A DNA stretch of 64,000 nt from Nostoc sp. 106C. GTDB lineage: Bacteria; Cyanobacteriota; Cyanobacteriia; Cyanobacteriales; Nostocaceae. Within the stretch, counting starts at the first letter, position 1; the number at the start of each line of letters is the position of its first letter. Below are positions 14,300 to 22,939 of this stretch, piece by piece. The stretch is from positions 1 to 64,000 of the forward strand of contig NZ_MTAW01000184.1 of NCBI RefSeq assembly GCF_002154725.1, in the 5' to 3' direction. A program made the position numbers and the translations under genes. A model generated the notes under the pieces. It was not told the origin of the DNA. It saw nothing but the letters and a program-made list of their open reading frames with translations, and searched no databases.

Positions 14300-16498
14300 T
14301 CAGCAAATCCATGCTTCACCCCCTGAACTCTTGCGACGACAGGCTAGAGTATCTAAGAGTAAAGCTGACTGACCAAAAGCGACAGAGTAGGCTGCTGCAT
14401 CATCTCTACCAGCCTCATCAATAGGATAAATTTGAAAGTGCATTGGTAGCTGTAGACATTTTTTTGCTTCGTCCACTTGCATCTGAATAACGTAGCTAAC
14501 CAGACCTCTTTCCTTTAAACGCTTGTTGATTGCATAAATCCAGCGAGTAGCAGGTTCTTGCATAACTTGAACCCCTAACAAAACTTGTACTTTTGCAGAA
14601 TCTGTGATCGCTCCCAAGTCTCCTGAATACGTAAACCGCCAATTTAATCTTTCTTCTCTGTAATCCTTTAACTCCATAAAAGCCAGACAGTGTTCAAATC
14701 TTCCTTTGGGAATTGGTTGATTTATGCGTTCTGCTGTTTCCCACAACCGTCGCATAAACTCTGCTTCAGTGATTGGCTCAATTTCTAAATTGCTTAAAAT
14801 TCCAGGTAATTCATAAGTCTTAAACCTGTCTGCAATATTTTTTTCTGTCAAATCATACAACCCACACTGCAATCCACTAGAACCCCGAAAGCTAGAAGCA
14901 TCTTCAGCAATGGGATTTCCTGTTTTATTACCAGAAAGCTCTTGCCATTCTTGCTTCCATTTTTTAATGCAACCTCTTACTTTACCTAAATTAGTTCTAA
15001 ATACTTGTTGACAATCTTTTATAAAGGCTTCCCGACTAGCTGCATATTCTGACCTAATTGTTTTATGATTCAATCCTTGACTACCACTAAGCAGGACTGA
15101 TTGCACACCTGCCCATCGTCGGTAATAGGCTCGAAAATCATTTATCTGACGATATTTATCTCGGATTTGGTTGTGGAAATACGGACGGTCATAAATACTA
15201 TTAGGTTCTAATGGTGGCTGAGCTCCCTTAAATAGCTTTTCTACTAAAAATTTAGGTGTTAATGCATAAGCCGTAAAGTTATCAAAGAGAATCTTATTTC
15301 CATCTTCTTTTTCATAACTGTCATGTCTTCCTAATCTACCTAATCGTTGAATAAAGCTTCCTGCATCTGCTGATTCAAATAGAAGAAAATTAATTTTAAA
15401 ATCAACGCCTACATCAATCGTGCTTGTTCCTAACACTAAATCAGCCATTAGAGATTTATCTTTATCGGTTTTACCTGTTAAACTGGTATTTTCTTCAACT
15501 TCTAAAGGATGTAAAAATTCTCTAAATAATTTGGTTAACCGTTTAACTGCTGCAATTGAGTTAAGAATAATTGCTCCTTTGCTATTAGGATGGCGTTGAA
15601 AATACTCTAAAATTGTATAGCGGTTATCCCAAAGCCAAGTTTCAGAAGCTTTATAAGTAGGTTCCAATTCAATAAATGTCAAATCAATTTGTCTTGATAC
15701 CTGTCGCCATCCATCTTCCTGTAATTTTTGGCTTTGCTCTAAAGTATCTGGAAACTGATATTTATTTTTTTGAACAGGATCTATCACTACAGGTGGTTTA
15801 AATCCCGCCTTTTGTAAAAGTTCAACAAGTTGTTCATCTGGTGTAGCCGAAAGGAACAAAAACTTTTTACGCCGATTGGTATGGCGAATCAGTAACATTG
15901 TATTAATAACACTGGCAATCTGTGGAGCAGCAAAAACATGAAACTCATCAAAGATAAATAAGTCAAATTTAGTATCAAGAGGACTCCATAACTTATTAGG
16001 GCTATCTTTAGGAGTTAAGTACGCGTGCTGATGCAGATAGTGAAAAATATCAGGATTAGTTTGAATAATCTCCGATTCTTGAATGCGAGTTGCGATCGCT
16101 TCCCATTTTTTAATTCCTTCACTTTCAGCATAAATTTCTAATTCTGCTCCACTTAGCCTAGCAATACGTGGATCATTATTCGGCTTGAATTGCTCTATAT
16201 ATCTTTTAACTTGAGCTTCCTGATCGCGCGCAAGTTCATTAGTTGGATACAGTGCAATAGCATAACAAAATCCTTCTGGGGTTTCTCCTTGCAGTGATTG
16301 TAAGTAAGCAACTAGAGTTTTACCATCACCCGTCATTGCTACGTCAATCACTACATCAATATCTGGGTTTTGTAAAGCTTTTAATGTTTCGGCTTGATGC
16401 CATACAAGTGATAAACCATCGGGTAAATTAACTCCCTCAGGTGTGGCGACGGTTTGGGAATAAACAGGTTTGAGAGTAATATTATATGCTTGGTTCAT
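14300..16498 (-). CDS. cas3: Type I-D helicase Cas3' (no HD domain)
   Basis: A 732-residue superfamily 2 helicase that unwinds and translocates on DNA after Cascade binding. Motif I is TGDGKT (56-61), motif II is DEFH (184-187, in place of the usual DEAH/DEXH), motif III is SAT (217-219), and motif VI is QRLGRLGRHD. There is no HD nuclease domain, as expected for type I-D where Cas10d carries it. Its start codon shares one base with the stop of the DUF5615 gene (TAATG), so its translation is coupled to the toxin-like pair upstream. The mini-CRISPR begins three bases past its stop. Confidence 0.95.
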   Translation of the reverse strand: MNQAYNITLKPVYSQTVATPEGVNLPDGLSLVWHQAETLKALQNPDIDVVIDVAMTGDGKTLVAYLQSLQGETPEGFCYAIALYPTNELARDQEAQVKRYIEQFKPNNDPRIARLSGAELEIYAESEGIKKWEAIATRIQESEIIQTNPDIFHYLHQHAYLTPKDSPNKLWSPLDTKFDLFIFDEFHVFAAPQIASVINTMLLIRHTNRRKKFLFLSATPDEQLVELLQKAGFKPPVVIDPVQKNKYQFPDTLEQSQKLQEDGWRQVSRQIDLTFIELEPTYKASETWLWDNRYTILEYFQRHPNSKGAIILNSIAAVKRLTKLFREFLHPLEVEENTSLTGKTDKDKSLMADLVLGTSTIDVGVDFKINFLLFESADAGSFIQRLGRLGRHDSYEKEDGNKILFDNFTAYALTPKFLVEKLFKGAQPPLEPNSIYDRPYFHNQIRDKYRQINDFRAYYRRWAGVQSVLLSGSQGLNHKTIRSEYAASREAFIKDCQQVFRTNLGKVRGCIKKWKQEWQELSGNKTGNPIAEDASSFRGSSGLQCGLYDLTEKNIADRFKTYELPGILSNLEIEPITEAEFMRRLWETAERINQPIPKGRFEHCLAFMELKDYREERLNWRFTYSGDLGAITDSAKVQVLLGVQVMQEPATRWIYAINKRLKERGLVSYVIQMQVDEAKKCLQLPMHFQIYPIDEAGRDDAAAYSVAFGQSALLLDTLACRRKSSGGEAWIC

Positions 16499-16881
16499 TA
16501 ATCTTTTTTTTCCACTTCAATATCCTGATATTCCTGAATACTTCCTTGTTGAATTATCCATAATTTACCAGTCACATCTGCTGCTTCCAGCCCAGCGATT
16601 AAAGTTTCTGTAACTGTACGGTAATCTTCAAAACTAGGACGGGGTGGTAAACGAATAACTATAATTCCTGTATAGTTAGAAGGTTTATATTTGAGACGAT
16701 TTCCAAATCCTCTATCTATCGTTACTAAACATCTATTCTCACGGCGACAAATATCAATTAATTCTGCATCAGAACTGGAAATTAAACTTTGTTCTCTGAC
16801 TGTTGTCACGTCATGTCCTGCCAACCGTAATAAAGTAGCTACTCGCAAACTACCCAGATTTTCATCAAGTTTAATATTCAC
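16498..16881 (-). CDS. DUF5615 PIN-like protein (toxin-type)
   Basis: A 127-residue PIN-like protein of the DUF5615 group, usually the toxin half of DUF433/DUF5615 pairs (VapC-like RNase expected). The family opening KLDENL is at residues 4-9. Candidate metal ligands are Asp6, Asp38 (SSSDAELI) and Asp56 (VTIDRGFGNRL). Its start overlaps the DUF433 gene by 4 nt (ATGA) and its stop overlaps the cas3' start by one base. It is therefore the second gene of an apparent three-gene unit with cas3'. RNase activity is a family inference. Confidence 0.9.
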   Translation of the reverse strand: MNIKLDENLGSLRVATLLRLAGHDVTTVREQSLISSSDAELIDICRRENRCLVTIDRGFGNRLKYKPSNYTGIIVIRLPPRPSFEDYRTVTETLIAGLEAADVTGKLWIIQQGSIQEYQDIEVEKKD

Positions 16882-17138
16882 TTTTTTGTTTCCTTTTGCA
16901 CTCCAATAGGAATTTCTACATAGTTATCTCTTGTCATTTCTGCACCGTATGCAATACAGGCTAGGATATCTTCTCGTTCCAAACCTGGATATTCTGCCAA
17001 AATTGTCTCAATTGTTTCTCCACCAGCTAGCAGGTCGAGAATTAATGCAACCCATATACGATGACCTTTAATACAAGGTTTACCGAAACAAATATTGGGG
17101 TCAATGGAAATTCGGGAAAGTAAATCGTTCTTAGTCAT
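16878..17138 (-). CDS. DUF433 antitoxin-like protein
   Basis: An 86-residue DUF433 protein, the usual partner of DUF5615. It shows the family pattern RISIDPNICFGKPCIKGHRI followed by VALILDLLAGGETIETILAEYPGL and a helix with DILACIAYGAE, a compact HTH-like fold thought to bind DNA and the partner toxin. It is the first gene on the cas3' side and diverges from the WYL regulator. Antitoxins of this type often repress their own promoter, so this protein could set cas3' transcription too; that is inference. Confidence 0.9.
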   Translation of the reverse strand: MTKNDLLSRISIDPNICFGKPCIKGHRIWVALILDLLAGGETIETILAEYPGLEREDILACIAYGAEMTRDNYVEIPIGVQKETKK

Positions 17139-17193
17139 TGAAGCTTCTCCAAATTTGTCCTAATTATTCTCAATAAATCCTTTTTTCTTAATT

Positions 17194-17285
17194 TTAGGAC
17201 TTACGCAAGATGTGACCGAAAACCCTATTCTTGCGTAGAGTCCATAAATTACTGCCACTTTCGTTGTATTGTGCCTAAGTCTTAA
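17194..17285. repeat. MITE-like element with imperfect terminal inverted repeats
   Basis: TTAGGACTTACGCA (17194-17207) and TGCCTAAGTCTTAA (17272-17285) are inverted copies that agree at 12 of 14 positions and bound 92 bp with no gene. An inner inverted repeat, GGACTTACGCAAG (17197-17209) with CTTGCGTAGAGTCC (17230-17243), could fold into a hairpin. It lies in the promoter gap between the DUF433 gene and the WYL regulator. Confidence 0.5.
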
Positions 17286-17307
17286 ATTCTTACAGACATG
17301 CACTTAA

Positions 17308-17391
17308 AAAGTGTCCGTAAAAGGTTGTTGAAATCTATATTGACATTCAATATTAGAGATTGGCAAGAAGTGTATATAAGAAAGTGTCCGT
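17308..17391 (+). promoter_or_regulatory. Direct repeats upstream of the WYL regulator
   Basis: AAAGTGTCCGT occurs at 17308-17318 and again at 17381-17391, ending 5 bp before the ATG at 17397. Two identical 11-mers 73 bp apart (seven helical turns) suggest an operator pair, most simply for autoregulation by the WYL protein. Binding is inferred. Confidence 0.5.
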
Positions 17392-17396
17392 GTAAA

Positions 17397-18263
17397 ATGA
17401 GCCGAAAAGGTCAGTCGATAACTCTCTCACTCAAAGAATGCGACAAAGCCGAATTAGAAGCGATCGCCTTAGAATTCGGTATGATGTGGGGCGATCGCCC
17501 GAATATATCCAAGTTGATAGAAGCGATCGCCCAACGTAAGTTACTCATCGGTAACAATAACAATTGGAAAGAATCACGTATCCGCGCATTACATCGCTGT
17601 ATTGCGGCTTTGACAGATATTGGACAAATTGAACAAGCTCAAATCATTGCAAACTTACTTCTAGAACGCAGCGAATTATCAATCCCACTGCGAACTGAAA
17701 TCGAAGGTTTTCTCAAAAATCTGCCCCCAGCTTGGCGCTTACAAATAGATAACTACATCCTGCGAAACCAACCATTTCAGCTTTCTTATCAAGATGCAGC
17801 AGGGCGCTTACTCAATTTCACAGTTCGTCACGCCAAAGTTACTCCGCACGAAAAGCGCCAATATCTTGATTGCTGGTGTGAAGAAACTGAAGCAAACTTT
17901 GATATACCCGAACTAGTTCACAACTGGAGTTTACGATTAGACCGGATTACCGATGCGGCTGTGACTCCAATTTCTGGTGAATGGCATACTAATTGGGATG
18001 AAATAACAGTAGAAATGCACTTATTTGCAGGTTTAGCTTTTGCCTATCAAGCCAAACCTGAAGACGATATCAACGAATGGCTACCAGATCAACCGCGAGT
18101 TAAGCGAGTTATCAGGCGAGTATCTAATACCTTTTGGTTTAACCGCGAAGTTATGCAGTATGCGCCAGATTGTGTAGTGATTTTACCTGAGAGTGTACGC
18201 GCTCGCCTCAAACAAAAACTTCGCACCCTATGTCAGTTGTACGATATCGAAACCAACGACTAA
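17397..18263 (+). CDS. WYL-domain transcriptional regulator next to the type I-D locus
   Basis: A 288-residue protein starting at the ATG at 17397 (MSRKGQSITLSLKECDKAE). An upstream in-frame start at 17298 would add 33 residues through the putative operators and is unlikely. The N-terminal part (to about residue 95) is helical and probably binds DNA. The middle to C-terminal part has the WYL-type strand pattern (FQLSYQDAAGRLLNFTVRHAK, then QYLDCWCEE). In Synechocystis PCC 6803 a WYL protein, Sll7009, sits beside the type I-D locus and lowers its crRNA level, so this is very likely the functional counterpart. It diverges from the DUF433-DUF5615-cas3' unit. Confidence 0.85.
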   Translation: MSRKGQSITLSLKECDKAELEAIALEFGMMWGDRPNISKLIEAIAQRKLLIGNNNNWKESRIRALHRCIAALTDIGQIEQAQIIANLLLERSELSIPLRTEIEGFLKNLPPAWRLQIDNYILRNQPFQLSYQDAAGRLLNFTVRHAKVTPHEKRQYLDCWCEETEANFDIPELVHNWSLRLDRITDAAVTPISGEWHTNWDEITVEMHLFAGLAFAYQAKPEDDINEWLPDQPRVKRVIRRVSNTFWFNREVMQYAPDCVVILPESVRARLKQKLRTLCQLYDIETND

Positions 18264-18401
18264 ATTAACTTTACGAGTTGCAAATCAACTTTTGCGACTC
18301 GTAAATTAAGTTTCTGACTCAGATTTTAAGTTTCTGAATCGCAAATTAAGTTTTTGAATCGTGCATTAACTTCACGGCTTGTAAATCAAGTTATATAGCC
18401 G
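18261..18401 (+). repeat. Seven imperfect tandem repeats of 19-21 bp
   Basis: Starting on the WYL stop codon, seven units of the type TAAATTAAGTTTCTGAATCG follow one another without gaps (unit lengths 20, 21, 21, 19, 20, 20, 20). The conserved core is AAATTAAGTTT followed by a variable triplet and ATCG. The period is about two helical turns. The rest of the gap to 18498 shows nothing else. Confidence 0.7.
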
Positions 18402-18498
18402 TGCAGCACAGCAAAACTTTAACAAAACCCTAATTTTGCCTGAATTCAGAAAAATTTTGGAAGTAAAAGGTTTGGCATATTGCCAAACCTCTCATTAA

Positions 18499-19374
18499 TC
18501 ATCGCAAAATTTGGTCAATCATCCGGTTCGCCTGGGAAGCATAACCACCGCCAAATAAATTGAAGTGATTGAGAATGTGATACAGGTTGTAGAGCGTTTT
18601 TCTCTGCTCATAACCTGCATCCAACGGAAAGATTTCGTTATAACCTTGATAAAATGCGGCTGGGAAACCACCAAATAATTCTGTCATGGCGATATCAACT
18701 TCGCGATCGCCAAAATAAGTTGCAGGATCGAAAATCACTGGTTCTCCTGAAACCGTACACCCAGCATTCCCTCCCCATAAATCGCCGTGTACTAAGGAAG
18801 GTTCCACCTGATGATCTGTCAATAATTCCGGGATAGCAGCTAGTAACTTCTCTTGCTTGGGAAAATTACCCCCCCGCCGCCTAGCTAACTGAAATTGATA
18901 ACCCAAGCGATGTTTAGCATAAAATTCTGCCCAGTCTGCTGTCCAAGTGTTGATTTGGGGTGTGGAACCAATAGTATTGTTAATTTTCCAACCAAAACCT
19001 TGACTGCTAGTCGCTTTATGCATCGCCGCTAGCTTCCGCCCCATCTCTAACCAAGATTTGGTGTTACCCCCTCCCATTTCCACCCATTCCAGCACGATGT
19101 AGCCAGAATTACCCGCCGTACCCCAGCACAAGGGTTGAGGAACACGAATACTAGCTGTGATGAGCATTTCCTCCAACCCCATCCCCTCAGCCTCAAACAT
19201 GGCGACTTGAGATGCTTGATTGAGCTTGACAAAGTAAGTGCGTTGAGAATCAGAGACAGCATAGCCTTGGTTAATGCACCCACCACTCACAGACCGCTTT
19301 TGCTGACTCTGAAATTTTTCGCCAGTCACTTGGCTAATATGAGCATCAATTTCTGTCCACATCGTGTTTGTCAT
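18499..19374 (-). CDS. Fructosamine kinase family protein
   Basis: A 291-residue ketosamine-3-kinase family member (APH-like fold). It phosphorylates sugar adducts on protein lysines, which then fall off, and so repairs glycation. Visible motifs are the nucleotide-binding start GGCINQGYAVSD, Lys50 (YFVKLN), the catalytic loop HGDLWGGN (196-203) and the metal-binding DPATYFGDREVD (216-227). The length matches the family. It stands just downstream of the M16 peptidase gene in the same direction, separated by a 63-bp gap with heptamer repeats. Confidence 0.92.
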   Translation of the reverse strand: MTNTMWTEIDAHISQVTGEKFQSQQKRSVSGGCINQGYAVSDSQRTYFVKLNQASQVAMFEAEGMGLEEMLITASIRVPQPLCWGTAGNSGYIVLEWVEMGGGNTKSWLEMGRKLAAMHKATSSQGFGWKINNTIGSTPQINTWTADWAEFYAKHRLGYQFQLARRRGGNFPKQEKLLAAIPELLTDHQVEPSLVHGDLWGGNAGCTVSGEPVIFDPATYFGDREVDIAMTELFGGFPAAFYQGYNEIFPLDAGYEQRKTLYNLYHILNHFNLFGGGYASQANRMIDQILR

Positions 19375-19437
19375 TTGTCATTTGTTGCTTTTGCCCCCCT
19401 TCCCTTGTCCTCCTTCCCATACCCAATGCCCAATGCC

Positions 19438-20718
19438 CTATGCTGGCTTGAGGACAACTACACCATAAGCATCGGGAGAAAGATATTGTTGTGCGGCCTG
19501 CATCAAGTCGGTTGCTTCTTGAGCTTGAATATTTGCAGGGTAGTTAAAGGCTGGTTCTAAATCTCCTAGCATTGACTGATAGTAACCATACAAGCCAGCG
19601 CGATCGCTTGGTGTTTCATTAGCAAAAATAAATCTGTTGGCTACTCGCCGCCGCACCCGCGCAATTTCCGATTCTTTTACTAATTCTGTTTGTAACATGC
19701 GCATGTGTTGAGCGATCGCCTCTTCTACCGCCTGTAAGTTTTCTACTGCACACTTAGCCGAAATAAAAAACGTCCCTTGCAGCTGATTACTCATATTACT
19801 TACAGAAATCGAAGATACCAGTCTCCGTTCTTCCCGCAAATCCTGCACTAGCCTTGATGTCCGTCCGTGTCCTAAAATTCCTGCTAAAACATCCAATGCA
19901 TAAGTTTGCTCAATAGGGAACAACCCTGGAACCCGCCACACCATTACTAGCCGTGCTTGCTGGAGAGCTTCATCAATGAATTCTTGACGGACAATTTCTT
20001 CAAACGCCGGTTCTGGATTAAGTCCTGAGTCTATCCAGATTTCAGAGTCTTTGGTTTTAGTAGTTTGAGTAATTCCTTGGGCAACAATTTCAATTAATTC
20101 TTCTGTAGGCAAATTACCTACAGCCACAGCCGTAATTGATTGAGGTTGATAAAAAACCTTGTGGAAATTTCGCATCTGCTGGGCTTGGAGTTGGGAAATC
20201 ACTGATTCTGGCCCCAATACCGGACGGCGATAGGGTAACCGCTCAAATGCCATCTCCATCGCCCGCCGAAAAGTCCGACGTTGGGGATTATCTTCTGAAC
20301 GCTTAATTTCTTCCAGAACTACCAAGCGTTCCCGCTCAAAAGCATCATCCTCAATACTGGGATTAAATACTACATCTATTTGTAGTGGGGCGAGGTCGGC
20401 GAAATCCTTGGGAGCAGTAGTTATATAGTAGTGAGTATAATCTTGGCTAGTAGCCGCATTAGTAACGGCTCCCCGCTCTTCAATTCGACGTTCAAATTCA
20501 CCGCTAGCTAGGCGTTCTGTTCCCTTAAAAATCATATGCTCTAAAAAGTGAGCCATGCCGTTAATGGTATCCGATTCTACCGCCGAGCCAACCTTAATCC
20601 ACAAACTCAGGTTAACAGCATCAATCGGCATTTGCTCTACTACTACTGTCAAACCGTTGGGTAACTGGTGCAGCTTTGGAGCATTAAGACGAGGAAATTT
20701 TACCAGGGTTGAGGTCAT
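19438..20718 (-). CDS. M16 family zinc peptidase (processing-protease type)
   Basis: A 426-residue insulinase/mitochondrial processing peptidase-like protein with the inverted zinc site HFLEH (57-61) and the downstream glutamate stretch VVLEEIKRSEDNPQ. The first half is the active peptidase domain; the second is the inactive M16C-like domain that closes the chamber. Cyanobacterial members usually come as a pair, with this one the active partner. No signal peptide is visible. The substrate is not known. Confidence 0.92.
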   Translation of the reverse strand: MTSTLVKFPRLNAPKLHQLPNGLTVVVEQMPIDAVNLSLWIKVGSAVESDTINGMAHFLEHMIFKGTERLASGEFERRIEERGAVTNAATSQDYTHYYITTAPKDFADLAPLQIDVVFNPSIEDDAFERERLVVLEEIKRSEDNPQRRTFRRAMEMAFERLPYRRPVLGPESVISQLQAQQMRNFHKVFYQPQSITAVAVGNLPTEELIEIVAQGITQTTKTKDSEIWIDSGLNPEPAFEEIVRQEFIDEALQQARLVMVWRVPGLFPIEQTYALDVLAGILGHGRTSRLVQDLREERRLVSSISVSNMSNQLQGTFFISAKCAVENLQAVEEAIAQHMRMLQTELVKESEIARVRRRVANRFIFANETPSDRAGLYGYYQSMLGDLEPAFNYPANIQAQEATDLMQAAQQYLSPDAYGVVVLKPA

Positions 20719-20958
20719 TGGTAGTTGTGAGTGGTGAGGTGAAAAGCTTGCTTACTCCTTTATCTTATCTACCACTGAAAACAAGTAACGTGAATACTTC
20801 AATGCTGAGACTTTGCTTCTTTTCTGTAGAAACGATTACATATATTTTTTTAGTACTGAGTTTCTTTACGAATTAACTGTTTGAGGAGCAAATTATTCAG
20901 TTCAACAGCGTTGTAAAATTATGAATAGTAATATTAAGAATTATAAAAATCAATATCA

Positions 20959-22491
20959 ATGTCCAGGTTTTCGCTTGACAAAAAAGCATCCCGTGTCATC
21001 GTCATTGGTGCGGGAATTGGTGGTTTGACTGCTGGAGCATTATTAGCTCATAGAGGTTACAGCGTCTTAATTGTGGATCAAGCCCTTGTACCTGGAGGTT
21101 GTGCTTCCACGTTTAAACGCAAAGGATTTACCTTTGATGTGGGAGCAACCCAAGTCGCGGGGTTGGAAGTAGGAGGAATCCATCACCGGATTTTCTCAGA
21201 ATTGAAAATAGATATTCCCGAAGCGACACCTTGCGATCCGGCTTGTGCAGTTTACCTCCCAGGCGAATCAACCCCAATCAACGTCTGGCGCGACCCAGAA
21301 AAATGGCGAGAAGAACGTCAACGACAGTTCCCAGGTAGCGAACCATTTTGGCAGTTGCTGGCAACTTTGTTTCAAGCTAGCTGGGAATTTCAAGGACGCG
21401 ATCCGGTGCTACCGCCACGCAGTTTATGGGATTTGTGGCAGTTAGTTCAAGCAGTACGTCCAAGTACACTAATTACTGTCCCCTTTACCTTGTTTACCGT
21501 AGGCGATGCGCTACGGCTATATGGACTAGAGAACGATCGCCGTTTGCGGACTTTTTTAGATTTACAACTCAAGCTGTATTCCCAAGTCAATGCGGAAGAA
21601 ACGGCTTTACTTTATGCTGCAACTGCACTCAGCGTATCGCAACTACCCCAAGGTTTATTTCACCTCCAAGGTAGTATGCAGGTATTAAGCGATCGCCTAG
21701 TAGAATCTTTAGAAAGAGATGGTGGCAAATTATTACTGCGCCACACTGTCGAAAAAATTACCGTCGAAAATAATCAAGCCACAGCTGTAACGATTCGCAA
21801 TCAGCAAAACGGTGAAGTCTGGACAGAAATAGCTGACCACATAGTTGCTAATGTTACTGTACAAAACCTAGTACAACTATTGGGCGAACAGGCTCCATCT
21901 GGCTATAAACAGCGAGTAGAAAAATTACCCGCAGCATCCGGTGCGTTTGTTGTGTATTTAGGTGTAGACGCCAGCGCAATTCCTCCTGAATGTCCTCCCC
22001 ACCTGCAATTTTTATACAATGCCGATGGGCCAATTGGGGAAAATAATTCGCTATTTGTCTCTGTCAGTCATCCCGGAGATGGTCGCGCACCGGATGGTAA
22101 AGCGACAATTATTGCTTCGTCTTTTGTAGATCCACTGAGGTGGGAGCAGACTGAGAATTATGCACAACTGAAGCAGAAGTATACAGAAGAAGCGATCGCG
22201 CGTTTAGGGCAATACTTCTATCTCAAACCAGAAACGATAGTGCATCAAGAAGCGGCCACACCCCGAACCTTTGCTCATTACACAGCACGCGATCGCGGTA
22301 TAGTCGGTGGCATCGGTCAACGCATACCTACCTTTGGCCCCTTTGGTTTTGCCAATCGTACACCTATCAACCATCTCTGGTTAGTTGGCGACTCTACCCA
22401 CCCAGGTGAAGGGACGGCGGGAGTGAGTTACTCAGCGTTGACAGTGGTTAGGCAAATAGCCAGTAATGAGGCAAAAGTCAAAAGTCGTTAG
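20959..22491 (+). CDS. crtD: C-3',4' carotenoid desaturase CrtD
   Basis: A 510-residue phytoene-desaturase-family flavoprotein. The FAD-binding GxGxxG motif is VIGAGIGGLTAG near the N-terminus, followed by the family segment PGGCASTFKRKGFTFDVGAT. The C-terminal family motif is the LVGDSTHPGEGTAGV stretch. The sequence closely resembles the CrtD group of cyanobacteria, which desaturates the C-3',4' bond when myxol glycosides are made. CrtISO-like desaturase is the main alternative. The gene stands alone, divergent from the M16 peptidase gene. Confidence 0.8.
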   Translation: MSRFSLDKKASRVIVIGAGIGGLTAGALLAHRGYSVLIVDQALVPGGCASTFKRKGFTFDVGATQVAGLEVGGIHHRIFSELKIDIPEATPCDPACAVYLPGESTPINVWRDPEKWREERQRQFPGSEPFWQLLATLFQASWEFQGRDPVLPPRSLWDLWQLVQAVRPSTLITVPFTLFTVGDALRLYGLENDRRLRTFLDLQLKLYSQVNAEETALLYAATALSVSQLPQGLFHLQGSMQVLSDRLVESLERDGGKLLLRHTVEKITVENNQATAVTIRNQQNGEVWTEIADHIVANVTVQNLVQLLGEQAPSGYKQRVEKLPAASGAFVVYLGVDASAIPPECPPHLQFLYNADGPIGENNSLFVSVSHPGDGRAPDGKATIIASSFVDPLRWEQTENYAQLKQKYTEEAIARLGQYFYLKPETIVHQEAATPRTFAHYTARDRGIVGGIGQRIPTFGPFGFANRTPINHLWLVGDSTHPGEGTAGVSYSALTVVRQIASNEAKVKSR

Positions 22492-22582
22492 GAACCGGTC
22501 ATTTGTCATTTTTTCTCCTGCTTCCTTGTCGCAACTTCTCATACCAATTCCCGAAAATCCTGATACAAATAAATTTTTCGTA

Positions 22583-22822
22583 GGGGTTTAGCATTGCTCA
22601 TACGTGTCAACTTAAGTTAAAAATAGCCTCACGCTAGGCCTCATCGCCCGCCTGGGAATCAATTCCCAGGCTAATAGCGAAAGTCTACTAAAGTAGACTC
22701 AAGATTTTGGGCGATATCTAGTCATCTTTAGATGACTTTTGCTATGAGCAAGGAACTTCAGTTCCTTGCGGAATGTGGGTTTTGCGTTAAATTGACACGT
22801 ATGTATGAGCATTGCTAAACCC
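22583..22822. mobile_element. MITE-like element with inner hairpins
   Basis: The ends are inverted repeats of about 33 bp (GGGGTTTAGCATTGCTCATA on the left, its near-complement ending GCATTGCTAAACCC on the right). Inside are four consecutive near-perfect hairpins with 2-nt loops: 22650-22671, 22682-22699, 22720-22737 and 22749-22768. There is no coding sequence. The rest of the 22492-22939 gap is without gene. This looks like a non-autonomous element mobilised in trans. Confidence 0.7.
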
Positions 22823-22886
22823 GGAAGCGCGTATTTTTATCATTATTAAGGTGAAATGGTATGAGTTCCTTTTTTCAATACAAAGC

Positions 22887-22910
22887 AGGAGTACAGTATG
22901 CTGTACTCCT
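22887..22910 (-). terminator. Terminator hairpin after the 22940-24997 gene
   Basis: AGGAGTACAG-TATG-CTGTACTCCT is a perfect 10-bp stem with a 4-nt loop, 29 bp past the stop codon on the minus strand; a T-rich run follows a little further on. Confidence 0.65.
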
Positions 22911-22939
22911 AGCTCATACAGACGCAGAAAAATTCCAGA

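Noticed and set aside
14106-14312. Minus-strand frame of 68 codons overlapping the cas3' end
   Set aside because: It reads through both degenerate CRISPR repeats and the target site; its sequence looks like repeat translation, and the overlap with cas3' is incidental.
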